From Hyparrhenia diplandra (lineage: Eukaryota; Streptophyta; Magnoliopsida; Poales; Poaceae): a stretch of DNA of 64,000 nt. The notes below the pieces were generated by a model. The model was not told where the DNA came from. It worked only from the letters and a program-made list of their open reading frames with translations, and made no database searches. Positions 24,311 to 35,041 of this stretch are shown one piece after another (within the stretch, counting starts at the first letter, position 1; each line of letters starts with the position of its first letter). The DNA is taken from NCBI GenBank assembly GCA_015847255.1, contig JADLZK010002807.1, forward strand, positions 62,001 to 126,000, written 5' to 3'. The translations under genes and the position numbers were made by a program.

Positions 24311-25055
24311 AGACTACCCCGCATTGGAGCCCCAGTAAACACATCCCGGAAGAGCTATACCGAAAATAACCTCGCAGCGCGGTCCGAGATCCCATCCGGA
24401 ACGGCCGGCGCTCCAGAAATATATACGAGCTTCCAGGACCTCCTAAGCAATGGCCAAGATGGCGTGGGTCCCACGCATCCGCCGAGCGAGCTCGTCAAGG
24501 CGCCCGTGCTCGGAAGATAGAGAGAGGATGGCCGGAGAGGAGCCCATCGACGCCACCCCGCACTCGCGGCAGTCCACCCTTAGAAGCCATGTTCGGAACG
24601 TGAGGAACATGGTACGGGGAACGCGGGTACGTGGTACGATATTTTCAAAAACTATGGAACGAAGAGGGTATACAGCTTTAGTAGCACAGCTTAGTGTTTA
24701 AGACACTTGATGACAAGATGAGACACTTTAACAGCTCAACGCTCCATCTATGTTTGAGACTATATGTTCCTCGGATTGGTCGCGGATCCCTTAACGCTGC
24801 TTCCATCGCGGATTGGGAACGACGTTCCACATTGTTCCCGCACCACCTAACTGGAACGTTGTTCCCGTGACGGGGAACGTGGGCATGTTCCCGCTCCCCT
24901 CGGCTTCTAAGGGTCCACCACCCGCGCCCGAGGTCATGGCGCTGGAGAGGAACACGATAGGTCCCCGTGCCCGCGACGAGCCTAATCGAGGAGGAGCTTG
25001 CCGCCGAATCGAGGAGAAGAAGAAGCTCGCCGGCGAATCAAGGGTATGTTGGTTA
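24311..25055. other. Intergenic, no recognised gene
   Basis: 24560-24900 holds dispersed short motifs around GGGAACGTGG and GTTCCCG. Open frames lack domains. Confidence 0.4.
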
Positions 25056-25297
25056 GGCCTTGTTTAGATTGCTAAAATTTCTAACCTTATGTTCGGTAGC
25101 ACAATCGTAGCACGCTTCGTTTCGTTTGTTTGTGGTAAATATTATCCTACCATGGAGTAACTTGGCTCAAAATAATCGCCTCTTAATTTACATCTAAATT
25201 GTGTAATTAGTTAAGTAAATTATTTTCACGTATTAAATGTGATGTGATGGAGAGAGAGTGAAAAAATGTTAGAAATTTTAGCAATCTAAACAAGGCC
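25056..25297. mobile_element. MITE with about 30-bp terminal inverted repeats
   Basis: The left end, GGCCTTGTTTAGATTGCTAA, is mirrored at the right end (25267-25297) over about 30 bp. The direct repeat TTGGTTA flanks it at 25049-25055 and 25298-25304. A 7-8-bp duplication with short size fits a hAT-like MITE, but the superfamily is uncertain. Confidence 0.75.
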
Positions 25298-25367
25298 TTG
25301 GTTAGTAATAAACAATTAGTTAAGTAAATTATTTTCGCGTACAAACATCCGTTGTCAGCGCTAGGGA

Positions 25368-25590
25368 GGTAGACATATTGCATTACAACAATGAAGACGA
25401 CACATCAGTACGAACACACGAACGATGGATCGAACGGGCCTTTATTTATTCTTGGTGCATGATTAATGTGATTGATATATAAAAGTCCTAACGTGTCGTA
25501 TCCTGCCAGGCTGCTAGTAGACGGCCCGGCCACCGGATAGACGACAGAGACTTGCGAGCGAGACTACCGTACCTTGCATATTAGTTGATT
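25368..25590. repeat. Array unit 1: 3' flank of the secreted-protein gene
   Basis: Matches 35937-36080 and 45638-45860. Shared text includes GAACGATGGATCGA, a CTTTATTTATTCTTGGT-like run, GATATATAAAA, CTGCTAGT(A/C)GACGGCC and GACTTGCGAGCGAGAC. In the third copy this DNA lies just beyond the stop of the secreted-protein gene. Here the coding part is absent and a MULE follows at 25597. Confidence 0.75.
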
Positions 25591-25596
25591 TTGGAG

Positions 25597-26844
25597 GGAA
25601 AAAGTCTGAATTCCCTCCCTTAACTATCACGAAAGTTCATTTTTCCTCCCTCAACGTCAAAACCGGATAAATCACCTCCTCAACTTTTCAAACCATGCAA
25701 ATTACCTCTTTCGAGTGGTTTTGAGGGCGGTATTGCTACAGATAACAGCGGTTTGCCCTTTTCTTTTTTAAAAAATTTTGTTTAAATCTTTGAAAAATCA
25801 TAGTAAATCACAGAAAAATCATAAAATCACATATCCAATTTTGTTAGCTCCACATAATTTTATCTACACACTAAATATATAAAAAAGAAAAATACATAAC
25901 CTTCGTAGCAAAAACTTTATATATTAAAGTATATCATATTATATATTCCTTTGTGTAGATCTAATCATGTGGAGTCCAACAAAATTAGATTTTCCATTTT
26001 ATGATTTTTCTGATTTACTATGATTTTTCAAAGATTCAACCAATTTTTTAAAAAGAAAAAAGACACGCTTGTTACTGTAGCAATACCGCCCTCAAAACCG
26101 CCGAGGGAGGTAATTTGTATGGTTTGAAAATGTCATGAACAGAATTGGGCCACCCCGAAAGTGGCTAGATGGGCCACAGCAACGCCGCCCGGGGGGAGGG
26201 GGAGGGGGCGCAGGCGTGCGCGGGGGGGCCGGCCCCCTTGCCGCCGCCACTTCCTCTCTCCCGCACGAGTCCGAGTTCGCTTCGGTTCAAGTTAGGATTA
26301 TCTTAGGTAGTTTTTGTGTGGAAGGGGATATCTCATCTATAAGGGAGACCCTTATTAGGAAATAATAAAATAGGATATGCTTGTAAAAAGTATTCCAATC
26401 GTATAAGGAAACCTTATAGAGATTGCTTAGGTTACAAGTCCCGCTATTCGGGCTATATAAGCAAGAGGCATGTAATCTCTAGGGGATAAGCAAGCAAATA
26501 AAAAAATATATCTTCAGCTCTCCAACTCTCCCCCGCGCCGCCCCCGCTCCTTGCCCGCGCCGCCGCCGCCGCGCCGCGCCCGTGGCGCGCCGGTCGCCGC
26601 CGACGCCGCCCCGCCATGGCCCCTCCCCTTTACCTCGATCCCCGTGCTGCTGCTCGTCGCCGCCGGGCGAAGATTCAGCCCCGTACACCATCTCGGGGCT
26701 GCATCGAGCGAGGAACACGTGTCGGATTCGCCCAATCTGGCGAATCGGCCAGAAAAAGTTGAGGGAGGTGATTTATCCGGTTTTTGCGTTGAAGGAGGAA
26801 AAGTGAACTTTTATAATAGTTGGGGAGGGAATACGACTTTTTCC
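25597..26844. mobile_element. Foldback MULE-like element, disrupted by a solo LTR
   Basis: The termini begin GGAAAAAGTC on both sides, and long inverted arms can be paired from both ends (for example ACCGGATAAATCACCTCC left, complemented on the right). The flanking 9-bp direct repeat ATTTTGGAG at 25588-25596 and 26845-26853 fits Mutator-like elements. Without the solo LTR it is about 620 bp and nearly all arm, with no coding potential. Confidence 0.85.
26131..26751 (+). mobile_element. Solo LTR inside the MULE
   Basis: It begins TGTCATGAAC and ends CGAATCGGCCA (TG...CA), with the 5-bp target duplication GAAAA at 26126-26130 and 26752-26756. A TATA box, GGCTATATAAGC, lies at 26451, and the part downstream is GC-rich. 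No internal retrotransposon sequence remains, so it arose by recombination between two LTRs. The family is not identified; the orientation follows the TATA box. Confidence 0.85.
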
Positions 26845-27044
26845 ATTTTGGAGAGCTGCATGCTGTAGCCGGGCCCAATCCACTGCTGGGCCGTCCTAAA
26901 CCTGACTTTGAATATATAGAATAGAATTGGATTTGATTTTGTGGGTTTAGGCTTCGATTCCAAAGATACATATACTGCAAACCAATAGACTTTTGTGTTT
27001 GGCTTGATACGTTTTGATCACCAACCAAACAGATGTATATATGG

Positions 27045-28352
27045 AGATTATAGCTGCATGATCAAAGATTCAGGACCAGAACAGACCAGCGATTAGCATC
27101 CACACTAAACGCTACTGATATCTCTTACTTGTTATTATTACACATAAAAAGAACAAACTGCAGGAAACTAGCTAAGCTATAATAGATGCTGCCTCGGACC
27201 CACACCTCATCATCTCACTAATTAACAAGCTACTAGGCAACAACGTATACCCAACCAAAGAAGCTGACTTCGCGCAAAGCTAGGGAGAAAATATCCATGG
27301 CTCCGGCACCAGTGTGGCGTTGGCTTTGGATAATCCGCCGGTGACCGCGGCCTCTTCCGACGATGGAGATAAACAAGCTTCATGAGTAGATGCAGCCGCA
27401 GGCGCCGGCTTCAACCGCGAACCTCCTCCTCCGCCTCTGTCAAGTTCATGGAGGATCATGACATAAACCGGGAAGAACATGGTGAAGGAGGCTAGTTCAG
27501 TTGACGACGACGTGCAGGATCGCGGAGCTTATCAAATTCTTTTGGTAATAAAAAGTCGTAGGTACGTAGATTGACAGAGAACAACCATAAATATATATTA
27601 CCGGACAGAAGGATCATTATTTCGTTATACAATAATAACTATGGTTATTGCAGCCGAGTCGGACTGCTACATAAGTTCTATCCGAACTCTTTCATATACA
27701 AAGTCCGAACTCTTTCATACACAAAACATGATATAATTCCCTAATTGTTGGTAAATAATTTACCAATTATTCGAAACTTTTAATTTAAATAATCAATTCT
27801 TTTCTGATCACCATGCGTACGTATTTCGATGTAGAAATTGAGCACGCTCTAGCTAGTTTTCTATATTTTTCATTCCAGATTCAGGTTGTTATTTATCATA
27901 TTATTTAGTATATCGGTTTTATGTTGAATATGGATGTTTACATGAACATTAAAATCCAAGATGCATAACTAAAATTCAACTTTAACCAATCTGTAGTGTC
28001 TCCAAATCGGTCGCCTATCTCATTAGTGTCCACCAGCAGTAATCGGTGTTGGCACACCTTGTTGGTAAGTGTTCGCCCGTAGGTAGTTGGTGTAGCGCCG
28101 CTTTCTTCGTTGGTGTTCGTCGGTAGGTGGTCCTGCCTTCCTCATTGGTGTTCTTTAGTAGATGGTCTAGCATCTCTTGCCTCGTTGGTGTCGGCCGGTA
28201 GTGTAGCATTTTCTTCTATCCGTGGCGACAACATTAGGTACGAGCCATTGCAGATGGCATCCATACTCGCCTTGATGTCGCCTAGTGCAATGGTATCGTA
28301 GATGTAGTGCTGTTTTCGATACCGTCCTTGCCGATTTGGTGCACTTGGACAA
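27045..28352. repeat. Array unit 1 segment (paralogous to 36333-38150)
   Basis: Nearly colinear with 36333-38150. Shared features are ATGATCAAAGATTCAGGACC, the AAAAAGAACAAACTGCAGGA run, the Ala-rich gene, ATTGTTGGTAAATAATT, and the short repeats TGTAGCGCCGCTTTCTTCG and TTCG(C/T)CGGTAGGT. It also shares the stretch ending TGCC GA(T/C)TT (G/A)GTGCA just before the CACTA at 28353. Confidence 0.85.
27280..27480 (-). CDS. Small Ala-rich family protein, copy B (66 aa)
   Basis: ATG at 27480 (MFFPVYVMILHELDRGG), stop at 27280. The C-terminus CLSPSSEEAAVTGG then SKANATLVPEPWIFSP is almost identical to that of copy C. The Ala-rich middle of copy C is missing, leaving 66 residues against about 171. Up- and downstream DNA is also shared with copy C (27045-27960 against 36333-37590). 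The hydrophobic start (FFPVYVMIL) is too short for a confident signal peptide. No known domain, and function unknown. The frame is intact, but expression cannot be judged. Confidence 0.5.
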   Translation of the reverse strand: MFFPVYVMILHELDRGGGGGSRLKPAPAAASTHEACLSPSSEEAAVTGGLSKANATLVPEPWIFSP

Positions 28353-28879
28353 CACTACTAACGAAATAATTTTACAAGACACTGCCAAATCTTTTCCGTG
28401 GCGGGCGTTGAGTTTGCCCACCACGGTTAATGACCCGATTAACCGCGGATCGACCGTTTTTATTTTTCATGACGGGCACTTTTGCCTGCCATGCAAAATC
28501 GATTAACCGCGGGCGGGCAACATAAAAATGTCTGTCACGGTAAATATCTATTAACTCTAGTGGGCATCCTAATGTGCTCGCCACGGTTAATTAGTTAACC
28601 ATGGCGGGCAACCTAAAAGCCCGCCACGGATAATCCCGACCAGCTATTCAGGCCCAAATGCATCTTTCTATCGGGCTCATCTCTACTATAAGGCACCACT
28701 TCTTTCTATTTTTGGACTGACGATCAACAACCAACGAATTCACGAACGGAGGGTCGAGATTGAAAGTTTCGTAAAGGGTCTTACACAAGCCCTCCCGCCG
28801 CACAATCTCACGGGTCGAGGGGTCCGTGGTTCAATTCCCGACTTCTATGGTGTGAGAACCTAACAAAAAAAAACCACGC

Positions 28880-29510
28880 CGGCATGCAACAGGGGAACCG
28901 CCGGCTAGGGTTAGGGGGAGTCCGGGTTGCACTCATGCGCTGCGCCCATCGCCGGGAGGGCAAGCGCGCCGCACGCCCATTGTCGGAGGGCAATGGCGCC
29001 CGCACGCCCATCGTCGGAGGGCAGCGAGCCAGCCCCGCGACCTTGTGTTCGCGATCAGGCCTGGCATCTAGCGGCTCCACGAGGGCAACCGCGGCACCGG
29101 GGACTCACCTTCGTTACCAAGCCCTAGGGCATCGCAGGTCGGCACCTCTCCGATCTTACTTTTTGCATCATTGCGGGAGTTTGTGCCCGACGCGACACCA
29201 CGGCGCTGCACCCGCCGAAGTCCGCAACGGACGACGGAGCTTTCCGTGAGGGACCCCGAACGATGGCGACGCGGCGACTCAGGACACGGCACCAGTGATG
29301 TGAAAGTCGTGGCCAGCCCCGACGAGACCGAAGATCGGTTGCCCAGCCTGGTGAGTAACCATCGCCAAATCTTTCCTCGGGCAGCGCGCGCCGTTCCTCA
29401 CGGATTTTGGGCATTCCGATTTTTTTTTTTCTTTCTGATTCAATGGATTTGATTGTGGTCTGATTTGTGAGTGTCGCATTGTGATGGTGATGGATGGGCA
29501 AAGAGGTGAA
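28880..29510. other. GC-rich gene-like fragment inside the Helitron
   Basis: A GC-rich block, open on both strands, followed by AT-rich intron-like DNA from 29430. Composition and position suggest a captured gene fragment, as Helitrons often carry. No domain was recognised. Confidence 0.35.
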
Positions 29511-31879
29511 GCCGTGGGCAATGAAGACGAAGTTGGAGCCGGCGATGATGACAGGATAGCCTCCTCCTCCGGATTACCTCCATTTGCTGACTTCGAGATT
29601 GACAGGCTGCGCCATGGATGATGCCCACCATGTGTTGGCTGAAATGTCCTCAAGGTAATAACTATTGATTTGTCGATGATTTTTATTGATTTTGAGGTGG
29701 ATTCCATTGTTTCCTTTCGTTTGGATCGGAATTGGAGTGACAACTATGTGCTCTCAACCTTTTTCTTATCAATCTCTATTATTGCCATTGAAATGAAAGA
29801 AAAATTCAGATATGTTGTTTAAGCTCCTGCAAATCAACTTGCTGCAGACCTGTTGAAACTTGAGAGTTCTACTTTGCCTGTTGTGTAGCCACTTAAATGG
29901 AATATACCAGTAGAATGGTATAATGCACAACTTGTTTTTAATTATCTCTTCTCTTTTCTACAACATAAAAAGAACAAAAGGAAGACTTTGTTTTGGTGTC
30001 ACTTTCGCCTCGACTCTGCCCACCCCGCCTCATGCGATCCCGTCAGCACTAGATAAAGGAAACCGCACATGTGATCCTTCCTTTTGTTTTTCGAGGAAAA
30101 TAGAAAGGGTCCTGCCACTTCCTTTCCCGTGCAACAATTTCAACCGCCAAAGTGGAAACAAAACCAGTCAATCAATATAGGAATCAATCCTGGGGTTCGA
30201 TCCGCCCACGCCACATGCCACCATGCGTCGACTCCTTCTCCCTCCTCTTCTCCCCACGCATTGACGTCCATATCCTTGGGTCCTTGCGATAAAAATAGAA
30301 AAAAAGAAATCTAGGGGGGAAATCTACCGCCTCATGCACCTCAACCCGTGTGTACGAAAAAAGGAAGAAATCTCGAAAAAAAAAATTGCATGCTCCTACT
30401 CCTCACGTGTGTCATTGCAAATAAAAAGGAAGCAAGAAATCTCGCGAGAAAAAAAAAATCTCTGCCCGTTCTCCTCTTCCCCATCCCGTCTCCGTTGCAA
30501 TCATCCGCAGACCGCAGATCGTCGTGCGGCCACGCGCAGGCACCGCAACCTTGACCGGCAGAGCCGAGCACCCGTTGCAGATCTATGAGGAGTCGCGTCC
30601 GTCACTATGTGTTGACTCGGTCGGATGCCGCCGCGCCATTCGCCGTGCGTCGACTCCACTAGACACCACCCGCTGTCGCGCCATTCGCTATGCCACTTGA
30701 ACAATACAATTATGTTGCTACTTTTATCTATTTGACTTTGACCATGGGTTTTGTTTTTCCTAATGTGATATCTTTCATGCAAATTTTCCTGATATATCAT
30801 AGCATCAAGGGAGCTTGAACTGCATCTTAGAATTAGTTGAGTGATGTGAAGTTCCTCTATATTCGTTAGGTGTGATTATTAATTACAACTCAGATCTCAT
30901 GCCATGACTCTTGCCAAGAGAACAATATTTGTAATTGGCTACTGTGAGAGTTTTCAGATTTTTTCTTGGCCATCGTGGCCTTTAGCTTCCACTGTTGTAG
31001 CTCAAGAAAAATGACCCACATTCTAACCACTTCAGGATAAATGTAGATGGGGCTCGTAGATGATGTGTAATCGCCCTGCTTTGTGTGCATAGAACTTAAA
31101 AAAATATTGGCTCCATTTCGCAACTTGGGTTCAAGCTATGACAGGTTTTACGTGTACATTTCTCAAGTAGATTCCTCATGAGATGTTTTATCAAATCATA
31201 TGCTTTTGATCCCTGTAATTTTGTTCCTGAATCAAAACTTTTCGCTGTAATTTTGTTGCTAAATCATGTGCTTCAGTAATTTATTCAAGCTTTTACATTG
31301 TCATGGTTTGACTATGTCGTCCTAAAATTAGATATGAGAGAGTTGACTGCGAAGTGGTTTTAGTCCTGTGGTTTTATTTCATATTTGCATGAATAGTTCT
31401 TGGTGTAGGTAAAAGATTGTTTTTATCTGGTTCAAAGAGGACACACTTTTTTAAGTACGTTAACTGCACAAACTTTTTTACTAAATAATACTTTAATGTT
31501 GGTATTTTGTTTTCACGCTATTGTTATTTTATTGTGCGATCCATGTTTTTTACTACAAAAGTTTAGTTATCCCGTAGCAACGCACGGGTATAATACTAGT
31601 ATTTTCTATTTCTAAAGGATTCAAAACGATTGGTCCGTTGAGCATCATATTTTAAAAATGTTTGCATTTTGATTGAATGAATGCAATATGCATGGATTTC
31701 CTATATGAATTAGGCAGAACAGGTATCCAGTTTTTGGGCTGTGCTTAACATAACAGGTATCCAATTTTTTGACCTTTCTTATTTTATTTTTTCAGTTTCT
31801 TTTAACACACAGTAATGCTTTGCTTAGCTATGTAGCATGGATGTCCATTGCTTTTTTAGATAAAAGGAAATTAAATTCG

Positions 31880-33200
31880 CTTCAGTAATGTCGAGGATGC
31901 ATCAGGCCAACACAATTACAACCGAACAACAGTGTTACAGGTAAGACTAAGGTCACCCGAATACACCGGTGCACTCTGAAAATAAAACAAACAAAACCCA
32001 TCCACCATTGGAGACTCGGATCCTCGTGACGGGCAACAAAGATAAGGCCCCATAAGTGTGTGCGATGAGTCGCCACCTTGATGCCCGGCGCGGGTGACAT
32101 CCAAGGGATCTTCCACCAGCGACGTCTCCAACGAGAAAATGACATCCAAAGACGCCATCGCCGCCCCACCCAACTAGTGTTGGTTTTCACCGTAGAGATC
32201 CACTTGAAAAGATGGCGCCTCCAGCGAAAAAGTGGCGCCCTCAAGCGCCACCGCCATCATAGATAGTGGCGGCCAACGCCATGTCCCTTGGGTCCATGCC
32301 GTTACGCCAACCGCCCGGCGGCGTGCACCATCGCCGAAATACTGATCTGGAAAACAAATGCCGACGTCCGCCGCCATCCTCGCCGTCCCTTTCCACGAAT
32401 CCTCCACCTTGACAACCGTGGAAGCCACCATGGCCGCCACCGGTTCATCCCCGACACGGCCAAAACCAATTGCTTCATCGTCGCCGCCATCCAAAAACAC
32501 CGCCACCATGGTCGGGCGTCTTTGCGACGCCCATCTTCGGGGTCGCCGGATCAGCCCGCACCGGGTTCTCCAACGCCACGATGTGGGCGCTCGGCTGCGC
32601 CACCATGCACCATGGGAATGCCCGGCAGTGGAGCACGGAGGCCGCCACCGTCGAACCACTCTTCGCCTGCTCCGCCCGAAGCCCTGCGCTCCACAGCCAC
32701 CACCGCGTCGTCCGCATCGCCTCCCTCCGAAGACCCCTGCCGATTGCCGCCGTCAGATGCCACTGCGCGCAACATGCATCGCGCGCCGCTGCAGCCCAGC
32801 CGGCCGGCCCGCACAACCGGGCGTGGGAGCACCAGATCGGCTCCCCATGGCGGCAGTGTCGCGCCCCGGCCAGTGCCACCATCGGAACCCTCCGGCACCG
32901 CTGCACTCCCGAGACTCCCCGTCGCACGACCTCCTCCACCATCCCGGCACCTCGCCCACAGCCTCGACCGCCCCCGCCGCGGACGTCGCCCGCCATAGCC
33001 GCCGAGATCCACCCGTCGCGTGACCTCGCGACCCTCCTGTTGAGAGGCCTTGCCACCGCCCTCATTGGGAGTGCGCCGGATTCGGCGGCCTTCCTCCCGC
33101 AACGGGCGAGGTGGAGAATGGGGGGAGGGCCTGGGACGGGCGGCGCTAGGGTTGGGACCTGAGTCACCCGCGCGGGGGATGTCCATTGCTGTCATCGCTA
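31880..33200. other. GC-rich gene-like block between the two Helitron 3' ends
   Basis: A long GC-rich block with overlapping open frames on both strands (for example 32174-32659 minus and 32470-33162 plus). None shows a recognisable motif or convincing codon bias. It may be a captured gene fragment, or LINE-derived DNA given the A-rich start near 31855. Origin unresolved. Confidence 0.3.
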
Positions 33201-34626
33201 TTTTCCTTTTTGGACATGTTTTATTCCCAATGTTGTATAACTGATTTTTTTTTTCTTAGTGACTAATGTCCAATCTCTTCTAAACAGTGATATGTGTTTT
33301 CACTTGCGGCATACAACAACATTTGTTCTTCTTGGTGGTAACACATTTTTTGTGAGTTCATATATGTAAATTCAAATTTATTTTTCTCCTTTTTCTCAAA
33401 ATTTATTAGTGATGATATCTGATTGTTCTTTTTGTTTCAAAATGGTTGATTGATATAGTATTTTTATTGACGAGGCGATCTTGTATTTATTATTGGAACT
33501 ATGCTTAGATTTTGAAGAGACTCGCGAATGAATGTTGTAATAGCTTCCTTAGGCCAACTTAAGGTCTTAGCGATATTGTAAATTAGATGCTTGTTAAGGC
33601 AGACAACTTTATTATGCCTTGTTGTGTATAAGTGTTTTTCCATTTTTATACATGGTCATATACAATCATGTGAATATTAAACAATGAGAAATATCATCAT
33701 TTGATTGTTATCATGTGTATACCTGAAATGAAGCCGTAGCGTTAGCACGGGCACTATACTAGTATATAATAGGGACTCTAGGGTTTCATCTGTCATTTTT
33801 CTCTCCTTCTCACTCTCTCCTCCCACCCGCCGACCTCCTCCCCACACGCTGCCTCACCTTCCACGCACCGGCCCCTCTCTTCCACGCGCCGGTTGCCGCC
33901 CCTCTCCCTCCTCCCCTATGCGACGCCTCTCTCTCCCACCCTCGGCGGGCTCGTGGGCGCCCCACCACGCCGCGGATCTGTCGTCCCTCCAGGGCGGGAG
34001 ACCGGATCCGGCCGAGGCGAGGAGACGGCGGCAGATGAAGGTGGATCTCCGCCGCAGGGACGGGCGTCGGTGGTCTAGGCTCGCGAGGACGACGTCGGCG
34101 TGGGGGGTGAGCGAGGCGGTGGCCCGATGGCGGATCTCGGCTCCCTCCACAACGTCGCTCTACGGCGCAACGACGCAAGGTATGCATGGATCCACCTCCA
34201 GCCGGTCTTCCTCTCTCTTCCTCACTCTTCCCTTTCTCTACAGGTCCAACGACGGTGGCAGCGGGCTTCCTCTCCTTCGCAAGGCACTGATGGCGGATCC
34301 GGCGATGAGAAGGTCCATGGCGGCATATCCGACACCAGAGGATGTCCCGACGGCGGATTTGGCGAGGGCGACAACCCTGGATGGGCTCGCGGGGCCATGG
34401 ATGGGCTCACCGGGCCTGTCCAGTTTTTTTAATTATTTTTTCGAAATCATTAACCGTGACAGGTGTTTCTAATGTGCCCGTCACGGTTAATAGATTAACC
34501 ATGACAGGCAAAGATCCCGGCATGGATAATCCTCGGATTAACCATGACCTTTGAGGGTGACGGGCGCCTCTGCCCGCCACCTTAAATCCCAGACGCCCGT
34601 CACGTATAAAAATTTCAGTACTAGTG

Positions 34627-35041
34627 CAATATCAAATAGCATACAATGAGTTTTGCAACTTTACTGGGCAAAAATCAGACTATTACGTACCTATGGAGGA
34701 CGACATGCACGCCATCACCCTCCTCGCTTCTGGAACGTGCCAGTCTTCGATCTCCAGTAGACAGTGTAGAACATGCAATGATCCCTGGGAGCTTCAGACG
34801 TTGATATATAGATCAAGTAGGTGTTGATCATGAAGAAGCTGTGGAATGTGTTGCTCGTGTGCAGCCTGGCCGTGCTGCACAAGGTGCTGCTGTTACATGC
34901 GTCTGCTTGAATCTTTCACATCCAGGTATGCTGTTTTACAGAACCAATGATAAATAGGGAGAAGAGAAACAAACTGAGATGGAAGAAACTTGAGTTGTAA
35001 GTTTGGTGGACCAAATAGGATGAAATTTTGATTGTTTAATG
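34627..35041. repeat. Array unit 1 segment beyond the CACTA (paralogous to 38148-38490)
   Basis: Continues the paralogy interrupted at 28352. Shared text includes TATGGAGGAC(G/A)ACA, CTTCGATCTCCAGTAGACA, GAGCTTCAGACGTTGATA, GTAGGTGTTGATCATGAAGA and TTTCACATCCA. It ends at the LINE target GATTGTTTAATG. Confidence 0.85.
34830..34910 (+). CDS. Micro-ORF with signal-peptide-like sequence (26 aa)
   Basis: ATG at 34830, TGA at 34908-34910, starting MKKLWNVLLVCSLAVLHKV. Two Lys followed by a hydrophobic run of about 12 residues looks like a secretory signal. The paralogous ATG at 38348 opens a 37-residue frame starting MKTLHNAVLQKVL. Either this is the remnant of a first exon or chance. The upstream context is conserved in both copies. 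Confidence 0.3.
   Translation: MKKLWNVLLVCSLAVLHKVLLLHASA

Larger units (their letters stand above)
28680..33762 (+). mobile_element. Helitron sequence with two 3' ends, inside the CACTA
   Basis: A Helitron-like 5' end, TCTCTACTATAAGG, starts at 28680 after an A. Two Helitron-type 3' ends follow. One at 31571-31599 is CCCGTAGCAACGCACGGG then TATAATACTAG before T. One at 33733-33762 is GCCGTAGCGTTAGCACGGGC then ACTATACTAG before T. Each has the palindromic stem and terminal CTAG of plant Helitrons. If the outer pair is the element, the host reads CTCA|TATATAATAG, a typical A|T target. The 31599 end then marks a second, nested or fused Helitron whose own 5' end I could not place. No Rep/helicase frame is seen, so it is non-autonomous. 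Confidence 0.65.
28353..34626. mobile_element. 6.3-kb CACTA element carrying Helitron sequence
   Basis: The left end CACTACTAACGAAAT and the right end (inverted) CACTAGTACTGAAAT are flanked by CAA at 28350-28352 and 34627-34629. Subterminal GTGGCGGGC, GCCCGCCAC and GTTAATGA-type motifs occur at both ends (28400-28640, 34440-34620). The paralogous site at 38141-38160 reads straight through (GGACAATATATC) without the element, an empty-site confirmation. Most of the interior, 28680-33762, is Helitron-derived. No CACTA transposase is visible. Confidence 0.92.

Noticed and set aside
28770..28860. B-box-like GGTTCAATTCC with CTCACGGG upstream, possible second SINE
   Set aside because: No matching A box at the right spacing, no clear tail and no target duplication were found, so it is not annotated.
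32174..33195. Five overlapping long frames inside the CACTA/Helitron
   Set aside because: They overlap in several frames on both strands and are Arg/Pro/Ala-rich translations of GC-rich DNA. None is supportable as a gene.
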